A DNA stretch of 64,000 nucleotides from Sporosarcina sp. FSL K6-1508 (GTDB taxonomy: Bacteria > Bacillota > Bacilli > Bacillales_A > Planococcaceae). The notes under the pieces are model-generated. The model saw only the letters and a list, made by a program, of their open reading frames with translations. It ran no database searches and was not told where the DNA came from. Both the position numbers and the translations under genes were made by a program. The stretch is from assembly GCF_038007465.1 (NCBI RefSeq), contig NZ_JBBOXF010000001.1, positions 1,328,501 to 1,392,500 on the forward strand, in the 5' to 3' direction. Positions 52,641-60,272 of this stretch are shown piece after piece. How positions within the stretch are numbered: position 1 is the first letter of the stretch; every line of letters begins with the position of its first letter.

Positions 52641-53753
52641 ATGCATTTACAAGAATGGACAATGGAAGAGCAGGAGCAACTTATTCATTTCATGACAACT
52701 AATACGTGGCCTTACCATGACAACTCCGATCCGGGACGTCATCTGATTGAAAAAACAATCGAAGAGGGCGGCTATGAATCGGATGAAGTGAAAACATTCT
52801 GGGTAGAAAATGAATCCGGAGAAAAAGTGGGTATTGTAAAAATTTATGATCTGCAAGATGAGATACCCTTGTTCGATTTACGTATTGCAGATATGTCGAG
52901 AGGGTACGGCTACGGTCCGAAAGCCCTCCGTCTTGTGGCGGAATATGTATTCGGGCTACCAGGCAAGAAAATTCGTCTCGAAGGTCATACAAGGCAAGAT
53001 AATCTTGCGATGCGAAAAACGTTCGAACGTGCTGGTTTTGTCAAAGAAGCACATCTTCGGAAAGCTTGGTTTTCTCCTAAAGAGAATTCCTATTATGATG
53101 CAGTGACTTACGGCATTACACGTGAAGATTTTATGGCGGGAACGACTACGCCTGTTATTTGGGAAGACGGAGAGAAATCACGGGCTTCCACTCCTTCTCC
53201 GCGTATTCCGGATTTCACGGATTCATTCGAATCGGAACGCCTCATCATTCGAGCGCCTGAACTTGGTGATGCGTCAGATGCTTGGAACGCGATTCGAAAT
53301 TCTTTACCTGCACTTCGTAAGTGGATGCCATGGGCACAACCTGAACCGGAACTGCATATGACAGAAGAAAGCTTGCGAAAGGCAATTGCAAATTTCATCA
53401 CAAGACAAGACCTTCGCTTCCATGTTTATCATAAAGAAACGGGAAGGTTCATAGGTTCTTCAGGTCTTCATCGAATCGATTGGTCAATCCCGAAGTTTGA
53501 AATCGGCTACTGGCTCGCTACGGAATTTGAAGGTCAGGGCTATATGACAGAAGCCGTTAAACGTATTGAACAATTTGCATTCGAACAACTAGGAGCACGC
53601 AGGGTGGAAATTCGTTGCGACGAAGAAAACATGAAAAGCCGCAGTGTCGCAGAACGTGCGGGATTTACTCTCGAAGGCATTTTAAAACAAGATTCTTTAT
53701 CACCCGACGGTAATATTTTACGAAATACATGCATCTATGCGAAAATAGACTAA
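52641..53753 (+). CDS. Tandem GNAT acetyltransferase fusion
   Basis: This 370-aa protein has two GNAT domains. Residues 1-165 have a RimJ-like fold with RGYGYGPKALRLVAEYVFG and NLAMRKTFERAGFVKE. Residues 195-370 are a RimL/YdaF-type domain (FESERLIIRAPELGDA, GQGYMTEAVKRIEQFAFEQL, NMKSRSVAERAGFTLEG). Both acetyl-CoA loops look intact. GGAGGCG precedes the ATG. Substrates unknown. Duplication within one chain is less usual than the single-domain forms. Confidence 0.85.
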   Translation: MHLQEWTMEEQEQLIHFMTTNTWPYHDNSDPGRHLIEKTIEEGGYESDEVKTFWVENESGEKVGIVKIYDLQDEIPLFDLRIADMSRGYGYGPKALRLVAEYVFGLPGKKIRLEGHTRQDNLAMRKTFERAGFVKEAHLRKAWFSPKENSYYDAVTYGITREDFMAGTTTPVIWEDGEKSRASTPSPRIPDFTDSFESERLIIRAPELGDASDAWNAIRNSLPALRKWMPWAQPEPELHMTEESLRKAIANFITRQDLRFHVYHKETGRFIGSSGLHRIDWSIPKFEIGYWLATEFEGQGYMTEAVKRIEQFAFEQLGARRVEIRCDEENMKSRSVAERAGFTLEGILKQDSLSPDGNILRNTCIYAKID

Positions 53754-53799
53754 ATAAGGAATGCAGCTTAAGTGCGCGACGTCCTGTCGCAACAGCTGC

Positions 53800-53937
53800 A
53801 TGACCTACTTCGTGTAGGTCCAAGCTCTAGGCGCCGTCTAGCCCCGAAAAGTGCTGGAGGTCTTGCAGAAAAAGGCGTTCTTTGCCTTTATCTGCAAGAC
53901 TGAAGCGACTCGAGGGGCTGGCGCTTGTAGTTAGACA
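53800..53937. repeat. Dispersed palindromic intergenic element, copy A4
   Basis: CTAGGCGCC at the left and GGCGCTTGTAG at the right flank an inner perfect hairpin GTCTTGCAGA (53860-53869) / TCTGCAAGAC (53891-53900), extended by AAGGC/GCCTT, with GCCCC..GGGGC between. Words are shared with copies A1-A3 and A5. Confidence 0.75.
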
Positions 53938-53941
53938 TTAA

Positions 53942-53973
53942 AAAGGGATGCCGACTAATGTCGACATCCCTTT
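53942..53973. terminator. Terminator of the Lmo0937-like gene
   Basis: AAAGGGATG-CGAC pairs with GTCG-CATCCCTTT, with a four-base loop. On the minus strand it lies right after the stop codon. Confidence 0.85.
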
Positions 53974-53975
53974 CG

Positions 53976-54131
53976 TTACACGCTTCGTTTTCCGGTTATG
54001 AGGTTGATAATAAATACGATAACCGCAATTACAAGAAGAATATGAATTAGCCCGCCACCTATTTTAAAAACGAGACCGAGTAACCAAAACACAAATAATG
54101 CTACAATAATTAACCAGAGAATTCGACCCAT
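53976..54131 (-). CDS. Lmo0937-like small membrane protein (51 aa)
   Basis: The protein is short, 51 aa, with two hydrophobic helices: ILWLIIVALFVFWLLGLVFK, then a GGG turn, then LIHILLVIAVIVFIINLI, ending TGKRSV. This is the Lmo0937-family pattern. AAGGGGTGAATCAC provides the ribosome binding site. The terminator follows directly, and a sigma-B-like promoter lies 30 bases upstream. Function is unknown; it is probably an envelope stress protein. Confidence 0.85.
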   Translation of the reverse strand: MGRILWLIIVALFVFWLLGLVFKIGGGLIHILLVIAVIVFIINLITGKRSV

Positions 54132-54162
54132 GTGATTCACCCCTTTACTTTGTACTCTAAAT

Positions 54163-54188
54163 TTACCCCCGACTATAAAAAGTTAAAC
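54163..54188 (-). promoter_or_regulatory. Predicted sigma-B promoter of the Lmo0937-like gene
   Basis: On the minus strand GTTTAA (54188-54183), 14 bases, GGGTAA (54168-54163) matches the sigma-B consensus with one mismatch. Confidence 0.7.
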
Positions 54189-54251
54189 ATGGTGCGTTTG
54201 AACAGGAGTAAATGGGAATGAGTCCGGGCATACATACTGGAGGCGTTAAGA

Positions 54252-54677
54252 TTGGCAACACCAGGTATGGAAGATTATCTTGAACAGATTTATTTGCATA
54301 TCGAAGCGAAAGGTGTGGCACGTGTATCGGATGTTGCTGAATCATTGGCAGTACTCCCTTCATCCGTTACAAAAATGGCACAGCGGCTTGATAAGGAAGG
54401 CTATATTAGCTATGAACGTTACAAAGGTCTTGAGTTGACGAAAAAAGGATTCTCTTTTGGAAAAAAACTTGTTCGTCGTCATGAACTTCTTGAACAATTT
54501 CTTCGCATTATTGGAGTTGATGAGGAAAATATCTATGGCGACGTAGAAGGAATTGAACATCACTTAAGCTGGAACGCAATGGATCGAATAACGGATCTTG
54601 TTGAAGCAATGGGACAGGATAATGAGTTTGTCAGAAAATTACGGGTAATGGATCAGAAGGAAGAGGATGATAAATAA
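54252..54677 (+). CDS. mntR: Manganese-responsive repressor MntR
   Basis: This 141-aa DtxR-family regulator has winged helix VSDVAESLAVLPSSVTKMAQRLDKEGYI, and metal ligands MEDYLEQ (Asp/Glu), RRHELLEQF (His) and DVEGIEHHLSW (Glu, Glu, His), as in B. subtilis MntR. The binuclear Mn2+ site appears complete. It represses Mn2+ importers and activates efflux when Mn2+ is high. TTG 54252 is set by GGAGG (54239-54243). Its stop overlaps the cvfB start by one base. Confidence 0.92.
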   Translation: MATPGMEDYLEQIYLHIEAKGVARVSDVAESLAVLPSSVTKMAQRLDKEGYISYERYKGLELTKKGFSFGKKLVRRHELLEQFLRIIGVDEENIYGDVEGIEHHLSWNAMDRITDLVEAMGQDNEFVRKLRVMDQKEEDDK

Positions 54678-55534
54678 TGGAACAACTTAAATCAGGCTAT
54701 ATAGCTGAATTAGAAGTGTTGGAGCAAGACGGTTCAAGATGGGTATTGGATGGCGATGGCGATCATATAATGATGAATGCATCTGATGCTGATGAAACGA
54801 TCCAAGAAGGGGACAAGGTACATGTCTTCCTCTATACGAACAGGCGCGGAGAACTCTCTGCAACGATGCAAATGCCGAATATGACAGCTGACACGTTTGG
54901 TTGGGCACGTGTGATACGTGTTGATGATCATGAAGGTGTCTATGTTGATATCGGCTCTTCATTCGAAGTGCTAGTGAATAAGAATGATATGCCAAAAGTT
55001 CGTGCACTTTGGCCAAAGATAGATGATGCGTTGTATATGACACTCCGAATGGATTTGGGCGGCACGATTTTCGGCAGGCTCGCCACAGAAGAACGAGTTA
55101 TGGAACAAATCGTCGAAGCACCAACATCTCTATTTAATATGGACGTCAAGGCCAGAGCTTACCGGTTGTTGCCGGTCGGTTCATTTATGCTCAGCGTACC
55201 GGAAAATTACCGTGTTTTTATCCACAATACAGAGCAGGAGCGGGAACCGCGTCTGGGACAGGAAATGAATGTGCGCATTATTGGCGTCCGTGATGATGGA
55301 ACGTTGAATGGTTCGATGCTGCCACGTAAAGAAGAGCGCTTGGGAGACGATGCTGAAAAACTTCTGCGTTACTTAAACGAAGTCGGGGGACGGATGCCGT
55401 TTACTGACAAATCAACGCCTGATGAGATTAAGGAAATGTTCAATTTAAGTAAGGCGTCATTCAAACGGGCGCTCGGAAAACTTATGAAAGAGGGCAGAAT
55501 TGAACAGGGCGATGGATGGACAATGTTAAAATGA
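54677..55534 (+). CDS. cvfB: S1-domain RNA-binding protein CvfB (YitL)
   Basis: This 285-aa protein has three S1-like OB folds (residues about 5-62, 70-130 and 150-212) and a C-terminal winged helix (FTDKSTPDEIKEMFNLSKASFKRALGKLMKEG, in two parts). This is the layout of CvfB, which binds RNA and influences virulence or stress gene expression in staphylococci. It is coupled to mntR (TAATG). Role here is inferred from family. Confidence 0.88.
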   Translation: MEQLKSGYIAELEVLEQDGSRWVLDGDGDHIMMNASDADETIQEGDKVHVFLYTNRRGELSATMQMPNMTADTFGWARVIRVDDHEGVYVDIGSSFEVLVNKNDMPKVRALWPKIDDALYMTLRMDLGGTIFGRLATEERVMEQIVEAPTSLFNMDVKARAYRLLPVGSFMLSVPENYRVFIHNTEQEREPRLGQEMNVRIIGVRDDGTLNGSMLPRKEERLGDDAEKLLRYLNEVGGRMPFTDKSTPDEIKEMFNLSKASFKRALGKLMKEGRIEQGDGWTMLK

Positions 55535-55600
55535 ATCTGGGACGCGGGAACTTTTCCGGCTTTGAATCGTATTAATTTGTAGTAAGAAGGGGGGATTTTC

Positions 55601-56491
55601 ATGAAACGTCTTCTGACGATGTTGGCGGCGGCTGTACTGGCAATCGGAGTTTTAGTTCCGAGAACTGTCAGTGCGGAGGATCCAGTCATCAATGAAAAGC
55701 TTGGCGTACCGATTGTCGTATATGGCGCAGATTTGTCGGATTCTGAAAAGGAAAGTGTGAAGAAAAGCCTGGGTGTTGAAAAGGAAGCGGAAGTAGAAGA
55801 AATAACAGTTGACGGCAATGATCTTGTGAAATATATTGAAAATGGCAATGGTAAAGCAAGAATGTATTCTTCTGCTAAAATCACGAGGCAGGAAGAAGGT
55901 AAAGGGCTTGTCATCACGATTGTTACGCAGGACAATATTACAGAAGTAACGCCGGAAATATATGCAACTGCCATGATGACGGCAGGAATTGAAGATGCGA
56001 TTGTTGAAGTGGCATCGCCTAAAAAAGTAACGGGTCATTCGGCACTCGTCGGTATTTATAAAGCATATGAAGTGACTGGTGAAAAACTCGATACGGAACG
56101 GACAGACGTTGCAAACGATGAATTGAACCTAGCAACGAAATTTGCAAAAGAATCTGGTGTCGACAGTGACAAAGTAGCTGAACTGCTAACAGAAATAAAA
56201 AAACAAATCTCAGAGAAAAACCCAGCGACTAAAGAAGATGTTGAGAAAATTGTGACTGAGCAGATGAAGAAACTCAACATCAATCTAAGTGATGCGGATC
56301 GTCAATTACTCATAGACTTAATGGATAGAATCCGAAACTTAGATATCGATTTCAATAAATTATCCGAGCAATTATCGGATATGACCTCGAAAATAAAAGA
56401 GAAAATTGGCGACATTGACCCGGGTTTTTGGGAAAGTGTGAAGGAATTCTTCGCTAATCTATTTGAATCCATACAGTCATGGTTTAAATAA
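55601..56491 (+). CDS. Secreted DUF1002 protein (YpuA-like)
   Basis: This 296-aa protein has signal peptide RLLTMLAAAVLAIGVLVPRTVSA-ED. The DUF1002 domain includes LGVPIVVYGADLSDSEKESV, VTPEIYATAMMTAGIEDAIVEVASP (in two parts) and TGHSALVGIYKAYE. The C-terminal ~130 residues are helical and charged, probably coiled-coil. B. subtilis YpuA is alike; function unknown. AAGGGGGGA precedes the ATG. Single gene. Confidence 0.87.
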   Translation: MKRLLTMLAAAVLAIGVLVPRTVSAEDPVINEKLGVPIVVYGADLSDSEKESVKKSLGVEKEAEVEEITVDGNDLVKYIENGNGKARMYSSAKITRQEEGKGLVITIVTQDNITEVTPEIYATAMMTAGIEDAIVEVASPKKVTGHSALVGIYKAYEVTGEKLDTERTDVANDELNLATKFAKESGVDSDKVAELLTEIKKQISEKNPATKEDVEKIVTEQMKKLNINLSDADRQLLIDLMDRIRNLDIDFNKLSEQLSDMTSKIKEKIGDIDPGFWESVKEFFANLFESIQSWFK

Positions 56492-56552
56492 TCGAGAAAC
56501 AAAGTAGAGTGCTCTATTGTGAAATTGAATTTCTTAAAAAGGGGGAGTTTAG

Positions 56553-56834
56553 ATGGAATTCCAATTTGTTGAACTAGGCGGAGACGCTTTTGCGTTTCGT
56601 TATGAAGAAGGCGGAAAAGTGCTGGCTGAAATTACATGGACAATTCTTGGAGATGTTATGGTGATGGATCATACATTCGTTTCACCAGAACTTCGAGGCC
56701 AAGGCATCGCGAAAAAAATCCTAGACCGTGCGGCTGACTATGCACGGGAACAAGAGCTGAAAATGGAACCTGTCTGCTCATATGTAGTGACAGCGTTTGA
56801 ACGTTATAAAGATTATGATGACGTCAAAGTATAA
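56553..56834 (+). CDS. Small GNAT-type acetyltransferase (YjdJ-like)
   Basis: This 93-aa YjdJ-type mini-GNAT has VMDHTFVSPELRGQGIAKKILDRAADYAREQ carrying the acetyl-CoA loop (RGQGIAKK), followed by PVCSYVVTAFERY. AAAAAGGGGGAG precedes the ATG. A perfect bidirectional terminator follows. Substrate unknown. Confidence 0.85.
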   Translation: MEFQFVELGGDAFAFRYEEGGKVLAEITWTILGDVMVMDHTFVSPELRGQGIAKKILDRAADYAREQELKMEPVCSYVVTAFERYKDYDDVKV

Positions 56835-56847
56835 AAAATAGCATAAT

Positions 56848-56892
56848 AAAAGGCAATCCGTTTTATAGATACAACGACGGATTGCCTTTTAA
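56848..56892. terminator. Bidirectional terminator, GNAT gene / 32-aa peptide gene
   Basis: AAAAGGCAATCCG (56848-56860) and CGGATTGCCTTTT (56878-56890) form a perfect 13-bp stem. Confidence 0.9.
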
Positions 56893-56927
56893 ATTTCATT
56901 TGAAAAAGTTGGAATCATTCATATCCC

Positions 56928-57026
56928 TCACAGTAATGTAATGAAGTACAATATGCCAGTTAACACTGAAGCACCGGCGACAGTATACATCATGTCGGAT
57001 TGACTGAAAATCAGTTTTTTCTCCAT
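56928..57026 (-). CDS. Predicted 32-aa membrane peptide
   Basis: A short frame encodes 32 residues beginning MEKKLIFSQSDMMY and ending in the hydrophobic stretch VLTGILYFITLL, a single membrane helix. AAAGGGGACG lies eight or nine bases before the ATG. A sigma-B-like promoter is about 50 bases upstream and a strong terminator downstream, making a complete transcription unit. I do not recognise the family. Confidence 0.65.
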   Translation of the reverse strand: MEKKLIFSQSDMMYTVAGASVLTGILYFITLL

Positions 57027-57076
57027 TTGTATCGTCCCCTTTCTTATTCAAACTGTAATGCCTGAATACATACTAA

Positions 57077-57102
57077 ATACCCCCATTTCTCGCCAGGGAA
57101 AC
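57077..57102 (-). promoter_or_regulatory. Predicted sigma-B promoter of the 32-aa peptide gene
   Basis: On the minus strand GTTTCC (57102-57097), 14 bases, GGGTAT (57082-57077): perfect -10 and four of six in the -35. Confidence 0.55.
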
Positions 57103-57198
57103 ATCTTTGTTGTATTCTGTCTAATAATGTGGGGGAAATGAAACCTATTCTACTGCTAAACGTATAGTCATATATAGATTAAGAGAGGAGTGTATTTA

Positions 57199-57672
57199 AT
57201 GAGCCGCACTGCGGAAAAGATTTTATCGATAATAAGTGTCCTATTTACTGCAATAGGGATCATCTTAAGTTTTATGGTACTGGCTTTATTTAACTTTTTG
57301 AAGTCGGAGCCAACATTCCGTGTAGATTTCGATTTGGAGATGATGGCGTTTGACCCAACGCTAACAACTGCGGATTTAGATGTAATCTATTCGAACTTTT
57401 TCCTTGTTGGGAACTTTATGTGGCTGTTCATTATCAGCTTCATCATCAGCTTGATTTTAACGATTATCGGAATCGTTAACATATGGAATAACAAAAACCC
57501 TAAACTTGCCGGGATTATGTTCATTATCGGAGGTTTGACTGCGGGGATAATTTCTGTGACTTCGATCCTTCTTTACATTGCAGGTATTCTTTGTCTTGTA
57601 AAGAAACCACCATTGACAGATGAACCACAGTTTGTAGATGACCAGTATAATGGAACAATGAGACCTTTATGA
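57199..57672 (+). CDS. DUF4064-like membrane protein
   Basis: This 157-aa protein has four hydrophobic helices (KILSIISVLFTAIGIILSFMV, FFLVGNFMWLFIISFIISLI, AGIMFIIGGLTAGIISVTSI, LLYIAGILCLVK) and an extracytoplasmic loop with acidic residues after the first. The layout fits DUF4064. AGAGGAGTG selects ATG 57199; GTG 57190 overlaps the site. A terminator follows. Function unknown. Confidence 0.75.
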   Translation: MSRTAEKILSIISVLFTAIGIILSFMVLALFNFLKSEPTFRVDFDLEMMAFDPTLTTADLDVIYSNFFLVGNFMWLFIISFIISLILTIIGIVNIWNNKNPKLAGIMFIIGGLTAGIISVTSILLYIAGILCLVKKPPLTDEPQFVDDQYNGTMRPL

Positions 57673-57684
57673 GCTAGACAGAAT

Positions 57685-57726
57685 AAAAAAACGCTTTCCC
57701 AAAATTAGAGGAAAGCGTTTTTTTAA
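57685..57726. terminator. Terminator between DUF4064 gene and GNAT gene
   Basis: AAAAACGCTTTCC and GGAAAGCGTTTTT arms enclose a ten-base loop, between convergent genes. Confidence 0.88.
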
Positions 57727-57730
57727 ATCA

Positions 57731-58225
57731 CTAGGCAAGTACGGGATTATGAATATAATATACATATTGGGCTGTTTCCACAGGCAAACCTTCGAAATAT
57801 TCTTCAAAGATATCGAGCAGTTCGAAGCCCTGGTTTTCATAAAAAGCTCGTCCAATTGCATTTCGTTCATCCACATAGACGAACAATTGCTGGGCATCCG
57901 AAAGTATAGACAACGCATACTCAAGTAACTTTTTCCCATAGCCGCTTTTTTGATGCGATGGTAAAATATACATAGCAGTCAATTCAGAATCGCCATCTTC
58001 ATCTTTTTTTGTGAAATTGGCGAATCCAACAGGAACACCATTGCATTCAGCTACGAGCACGCAGGTTTTCTCCATACGTTTCAAAATCATTGCATCCGAA
58101 TAGGAGCAATCGATAAATTTCTTCTGGATTTCTTCTGGAATAATATCTTTATAAGTTGCATTCCAAGTATTACGAACAATTTGTTGAACGTGCACACTAT
58201 CCTTGGCAGTCATAGGTCGGATCAT
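57731..58225 (-). CDS. GNAT family N-acetyltransferase
   Basis: This 164-aa single GNAT domain has MIRPMTAKDSVHVQQI, TAMYILPSHQKSGYGKKLLEYAL (acetyl-CoA loop QKSGYGKK) and NAIGRAFYENQGFELL. AGAGGTGAC selects ATG 58225. Substrate unknown; resembles IAA/SAT-type acetyltransferases. Confidence 0.85.
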   Translation of the reverse strand: MIRPMTAKDSVHVQQIVRNTWNATYKDIIPEEIQKKFIDCSYSDAMILKRMEKTCVLVAECNGVPVGFANFTKKDEDGDSELTAMYILPSHQKSGYGKKLLEYALSILSDAQQLFVYVDERNAIGRAFYENQGFELLDIFEEYFEGLPVETAQYVYYIHNPVLA

Positions 58226-58323
58226 TGCACTGTCACCTCTGCATTTCTTTTGGCTATCATAACAAAAAAAGAGGGTAAACACTACCGTTGTAATGAAAAT
58301 GATATATATGGGAGAGTTATATT

Positions 58324-58785
58324 ATGAAGTGGACTTATCAAGAATTTGGAGAATTAAGCGGACATGAAGTATATGAAATATTGAAGCTGCGGGTTGATGT
58401 ATTTATCGTTGAGCAAAATTGTGCGTACCACGAGGTTGACGGTCACGACTACAATGCGATTCATATATGTTGCACTGACGATGAAGGACTAGCCGCCTAT
58501 GCCCGGCTGATTCCCGGGGGTGTGAAGTACATTGAACCGTCTATTGGCCGTGTTATCATCAGAGAGGACAGGAGGGGTACGGGACTTGCCCATATGCTCA
58601 TGGAACGAAGCGTCGACTTTATGAAAAGTCATTGGAAACCTGAAAAGATTCGCCTGCAAGCCCAACACCATCTAGTTGGCTTTTATGGTAAGCATGGATT
58701 TGAAGCGGTTTCAGAGCCTTATGCCGACGATGGGATTCCACATGTTGATATGATTTTAATAAACCTGGAAAATGAAAGTTTCTAA
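58324..58785 (+). CDS. ElaA-like GNAT acetyltransferase
   Basis: This 153-aa protein has ILKLRVDVFIVEQNCAYHEVDGHD, the diagnostic N-terminal region of the ElaA family, then IGRVIIREDRRGTGLAHMLMERSVDF with the acetyl-CoA loop. Substrate unknown. GGGAGAG precedes the ATG. Divergent from the previous GNAT gene with about 100 bp between. Confidence 0.87.
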   Translation: MKWTYQEFGELSGHEVYEILKLRVDVFIVEQNCAYHEVDGHDYNAIHICCTDDEGLAAYARLIPGGVKYIEPSIGRVIIREDRRGTGLAHMLMERSVDFMKSHWKPEKIRLQAQHHLVGFYGKHGFEAVSEPYADDGIPHVDMILINLENESF

Positions 58786-58803
58786 ACTGGCATATGCGGG
58801 TAT
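58778..58803 (+). promoter_or_regulatory. Predicted sigma-B promoter of the YtxH-like gene
   Basis: GTTTCT (58778-58783), 14 bases, GGGTAT (58798-58803), overlapping the end of the elaA-like gene: perfect -10. B. subtilis ytxH is a sigma-B gene. Confidence 0.6.
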
Positions 58804-58850
58804 ACTCTATGCATAGTGTATTTTTATTAAATCTGAGAGGAATGATTTAA

Positions 58851-59204
58851 ATGGCTCGTAAACGAAATAATAACTTATTGCTTGCAACAATTGCGGCAGG
58901 GGCTTACGCCTATTTCAGTAAAAAAGAAAATAGGGACAAGGCACAAGTCGCATTTAACAACATGAAAACGAAAGTAGATTCCTTCATTGAATCACAAAAG
59001 TTAAACCGCTCTCCTGAAACTAAAGTTGGTCATTCAGATCCTTATGATCTTCAAGACAATAAAATGGTAAGTGAGGGTGCTCAAACGAGTGTTCATTATT
59101 ATAACCAGGAAGTAGAAGACGATGTGGAGATGACTCCGGAAACAGACGGACTCTATCATAAAAAAGAACAAAATGAACCTGGTGTGGAACAATCCTCTCA
59201 ATAA
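58851..59204 (+). CDS. YtxH-like general stress protein
   Basis: This 117-aa protein has a short hydrophobic N-terminal stretch (NNNLLLATIAAGAYAYFSKKENRDKAQ, in two parts) resembling YtxH, followed by an amphipathic segment and a polar acidic C-terminus (EVEDDVEMTPETDGLYHKKE). GAGAGGAATG precedes the ATG. The stop lies in a hairpin. Assignment to YtxH family is moderate. Confidence 0.6.
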   Translation: MARKRNNNLLLATIAAGAYAYFSKKENRDKAQVAFNNMKTKVDSFIESQKLNRSPETKVGHSDPYDLQDNKMVSEGAQTSVHYYNQEVEDDVEMTPETDGLYHKKEQNEPGVEQSSQ

Positions 59205-59218
59205 AATTGAGGATTGTA

Positions 59219-59260
59219 ACGAACAAAAGGCGCTTTCTATTAGGAAGCGTTTTTTGTTCT
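59219..59260 (+). terminator. Terminator after the YtxH-like gene
   Basis: AACAAAAGGCGCTT and AAGCGTTTTTTGTT arms; another hairpin (CAATCCTC..GAGGATTG, 59190-59217) overlaps the stop codon just before. Confidence 0.8.
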
Positions 59261-59405
59261 GAGTTAAGAAACAATAAAGTTGGGGAACAGATTATAACAT
59301 AGAGACTTCACAACTAGGCATCAGCGCTAATAACTAGGGAAAAATTAAGTCGGAGTATGGAATAAAGAATAAAAACTTATTAACTATTGGCAAAGAGGTG
59401 GATAG

Positions 59406-60215
59406 GTGAAAGTTACTTATGACAGACGACAACCAGAAATCGATAATGTTCCCATTGATGAGATGAAGCAGCATGACTCTTATGAGAAAAATGAAAACTT
59501 TTTTGGAATGGAAGAGAAATTATTGAATCATCTGTTTCGAGCTGAAAAAGAAGAAGCGCAACAAGAGATTAGAATCATTTTGGATTCTTTGATAATGCAT
59601 ACAGAACATAAAGATATTGATGTCATAAAATATTATTTGATTAGCCTTTCATCGCTGGTAGCAAGACATTTGGAGAAAAACACTCATACTCCGCACAGGG
59701 CATTTGATTTCAATTTAGATTGTTTCATTCTGATTGACTCGAAGTTGAATGAAAAAAATAGGATTGAGTTTGTTGATGACTTGATTGAATTTTATACACA
59801 TATACTTGCAGAGACAAAGCAGCCAGAACTAATACACGGCACAGTAAACGATGTCATCGACTTTATTAACAATAATGTGGAATCTGCGATGACCGTCGAA
59901 GAAATTGCAAAAATAGTTAATATTAGTACGAGCCATTTATCTCGAATTTTTCGAGAGCATACAGGTACTACGCTTGTAGAATATATTGCAATTCGTAAAG
60001 TGGAGGAATCACAGTACCATCTGCGCTTTTCAGAAGATAAAATTTCTGACATATCTGACCGTTTTCATTTTTGCAATCAAAGCTATTTCACACGCATATT
60101 CAAGAAGTATACAGGGCAAACTCCTAGGCGATTTCGAAGCAGTCTGGCAGGAGAATATTTTCGTTACACCATTAATGGGGAAGAAAAAAATTTCCTTGAC
60201 GGTCAATCGTTGTAA
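59406..60215 (+). CDS. AraC/XylS family transcriptional regulator
   Basis: This 269-aa protein has an N-terminal ~150 helical residues of unknown ligand and a C-terminal two-HTH AraC domain: MTVEEIAKIVNISTSHLSRIFREHTGTTLVEY and ISDISDRFHFCNQSYFTRIFKKYTGQTPRRFR (each as two parts). GTG 59406 follows GAGGTGGA. No obvious partner or target operon is adjacent; yidC follows downstream on its own site. Confidence 0.87.
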   Translation: MKVTYDRRQPEIDNVPIDEMKQHDSYEKNENFFGMEEKLLNHLFRAEKEEAQQEIRIILDSLIMHTEHKDIDVIKYYLISLSSLVARHLEKNTHTPHRAFDFNLDCFILIDSKLNEKNRIEFVDDLIEFYTHILAETKQPELIHGTVNDVIDFINNNVESAMTVEEIAKIVNISTSHLSRIFREHTGTTLVEYIAIRKVEESQYHLRFSEDKISDISDRFHFCNQSYFTRIFKKYTGQTPRRFRSSLAGEYFRYTINGEEKNFLDGQSL

Positions 60216-60272
60216 TTTTAGGACTAGGTAAGGTATACTTTTTAATAGTTTGAAATAGTGAAGGTGAATCTA

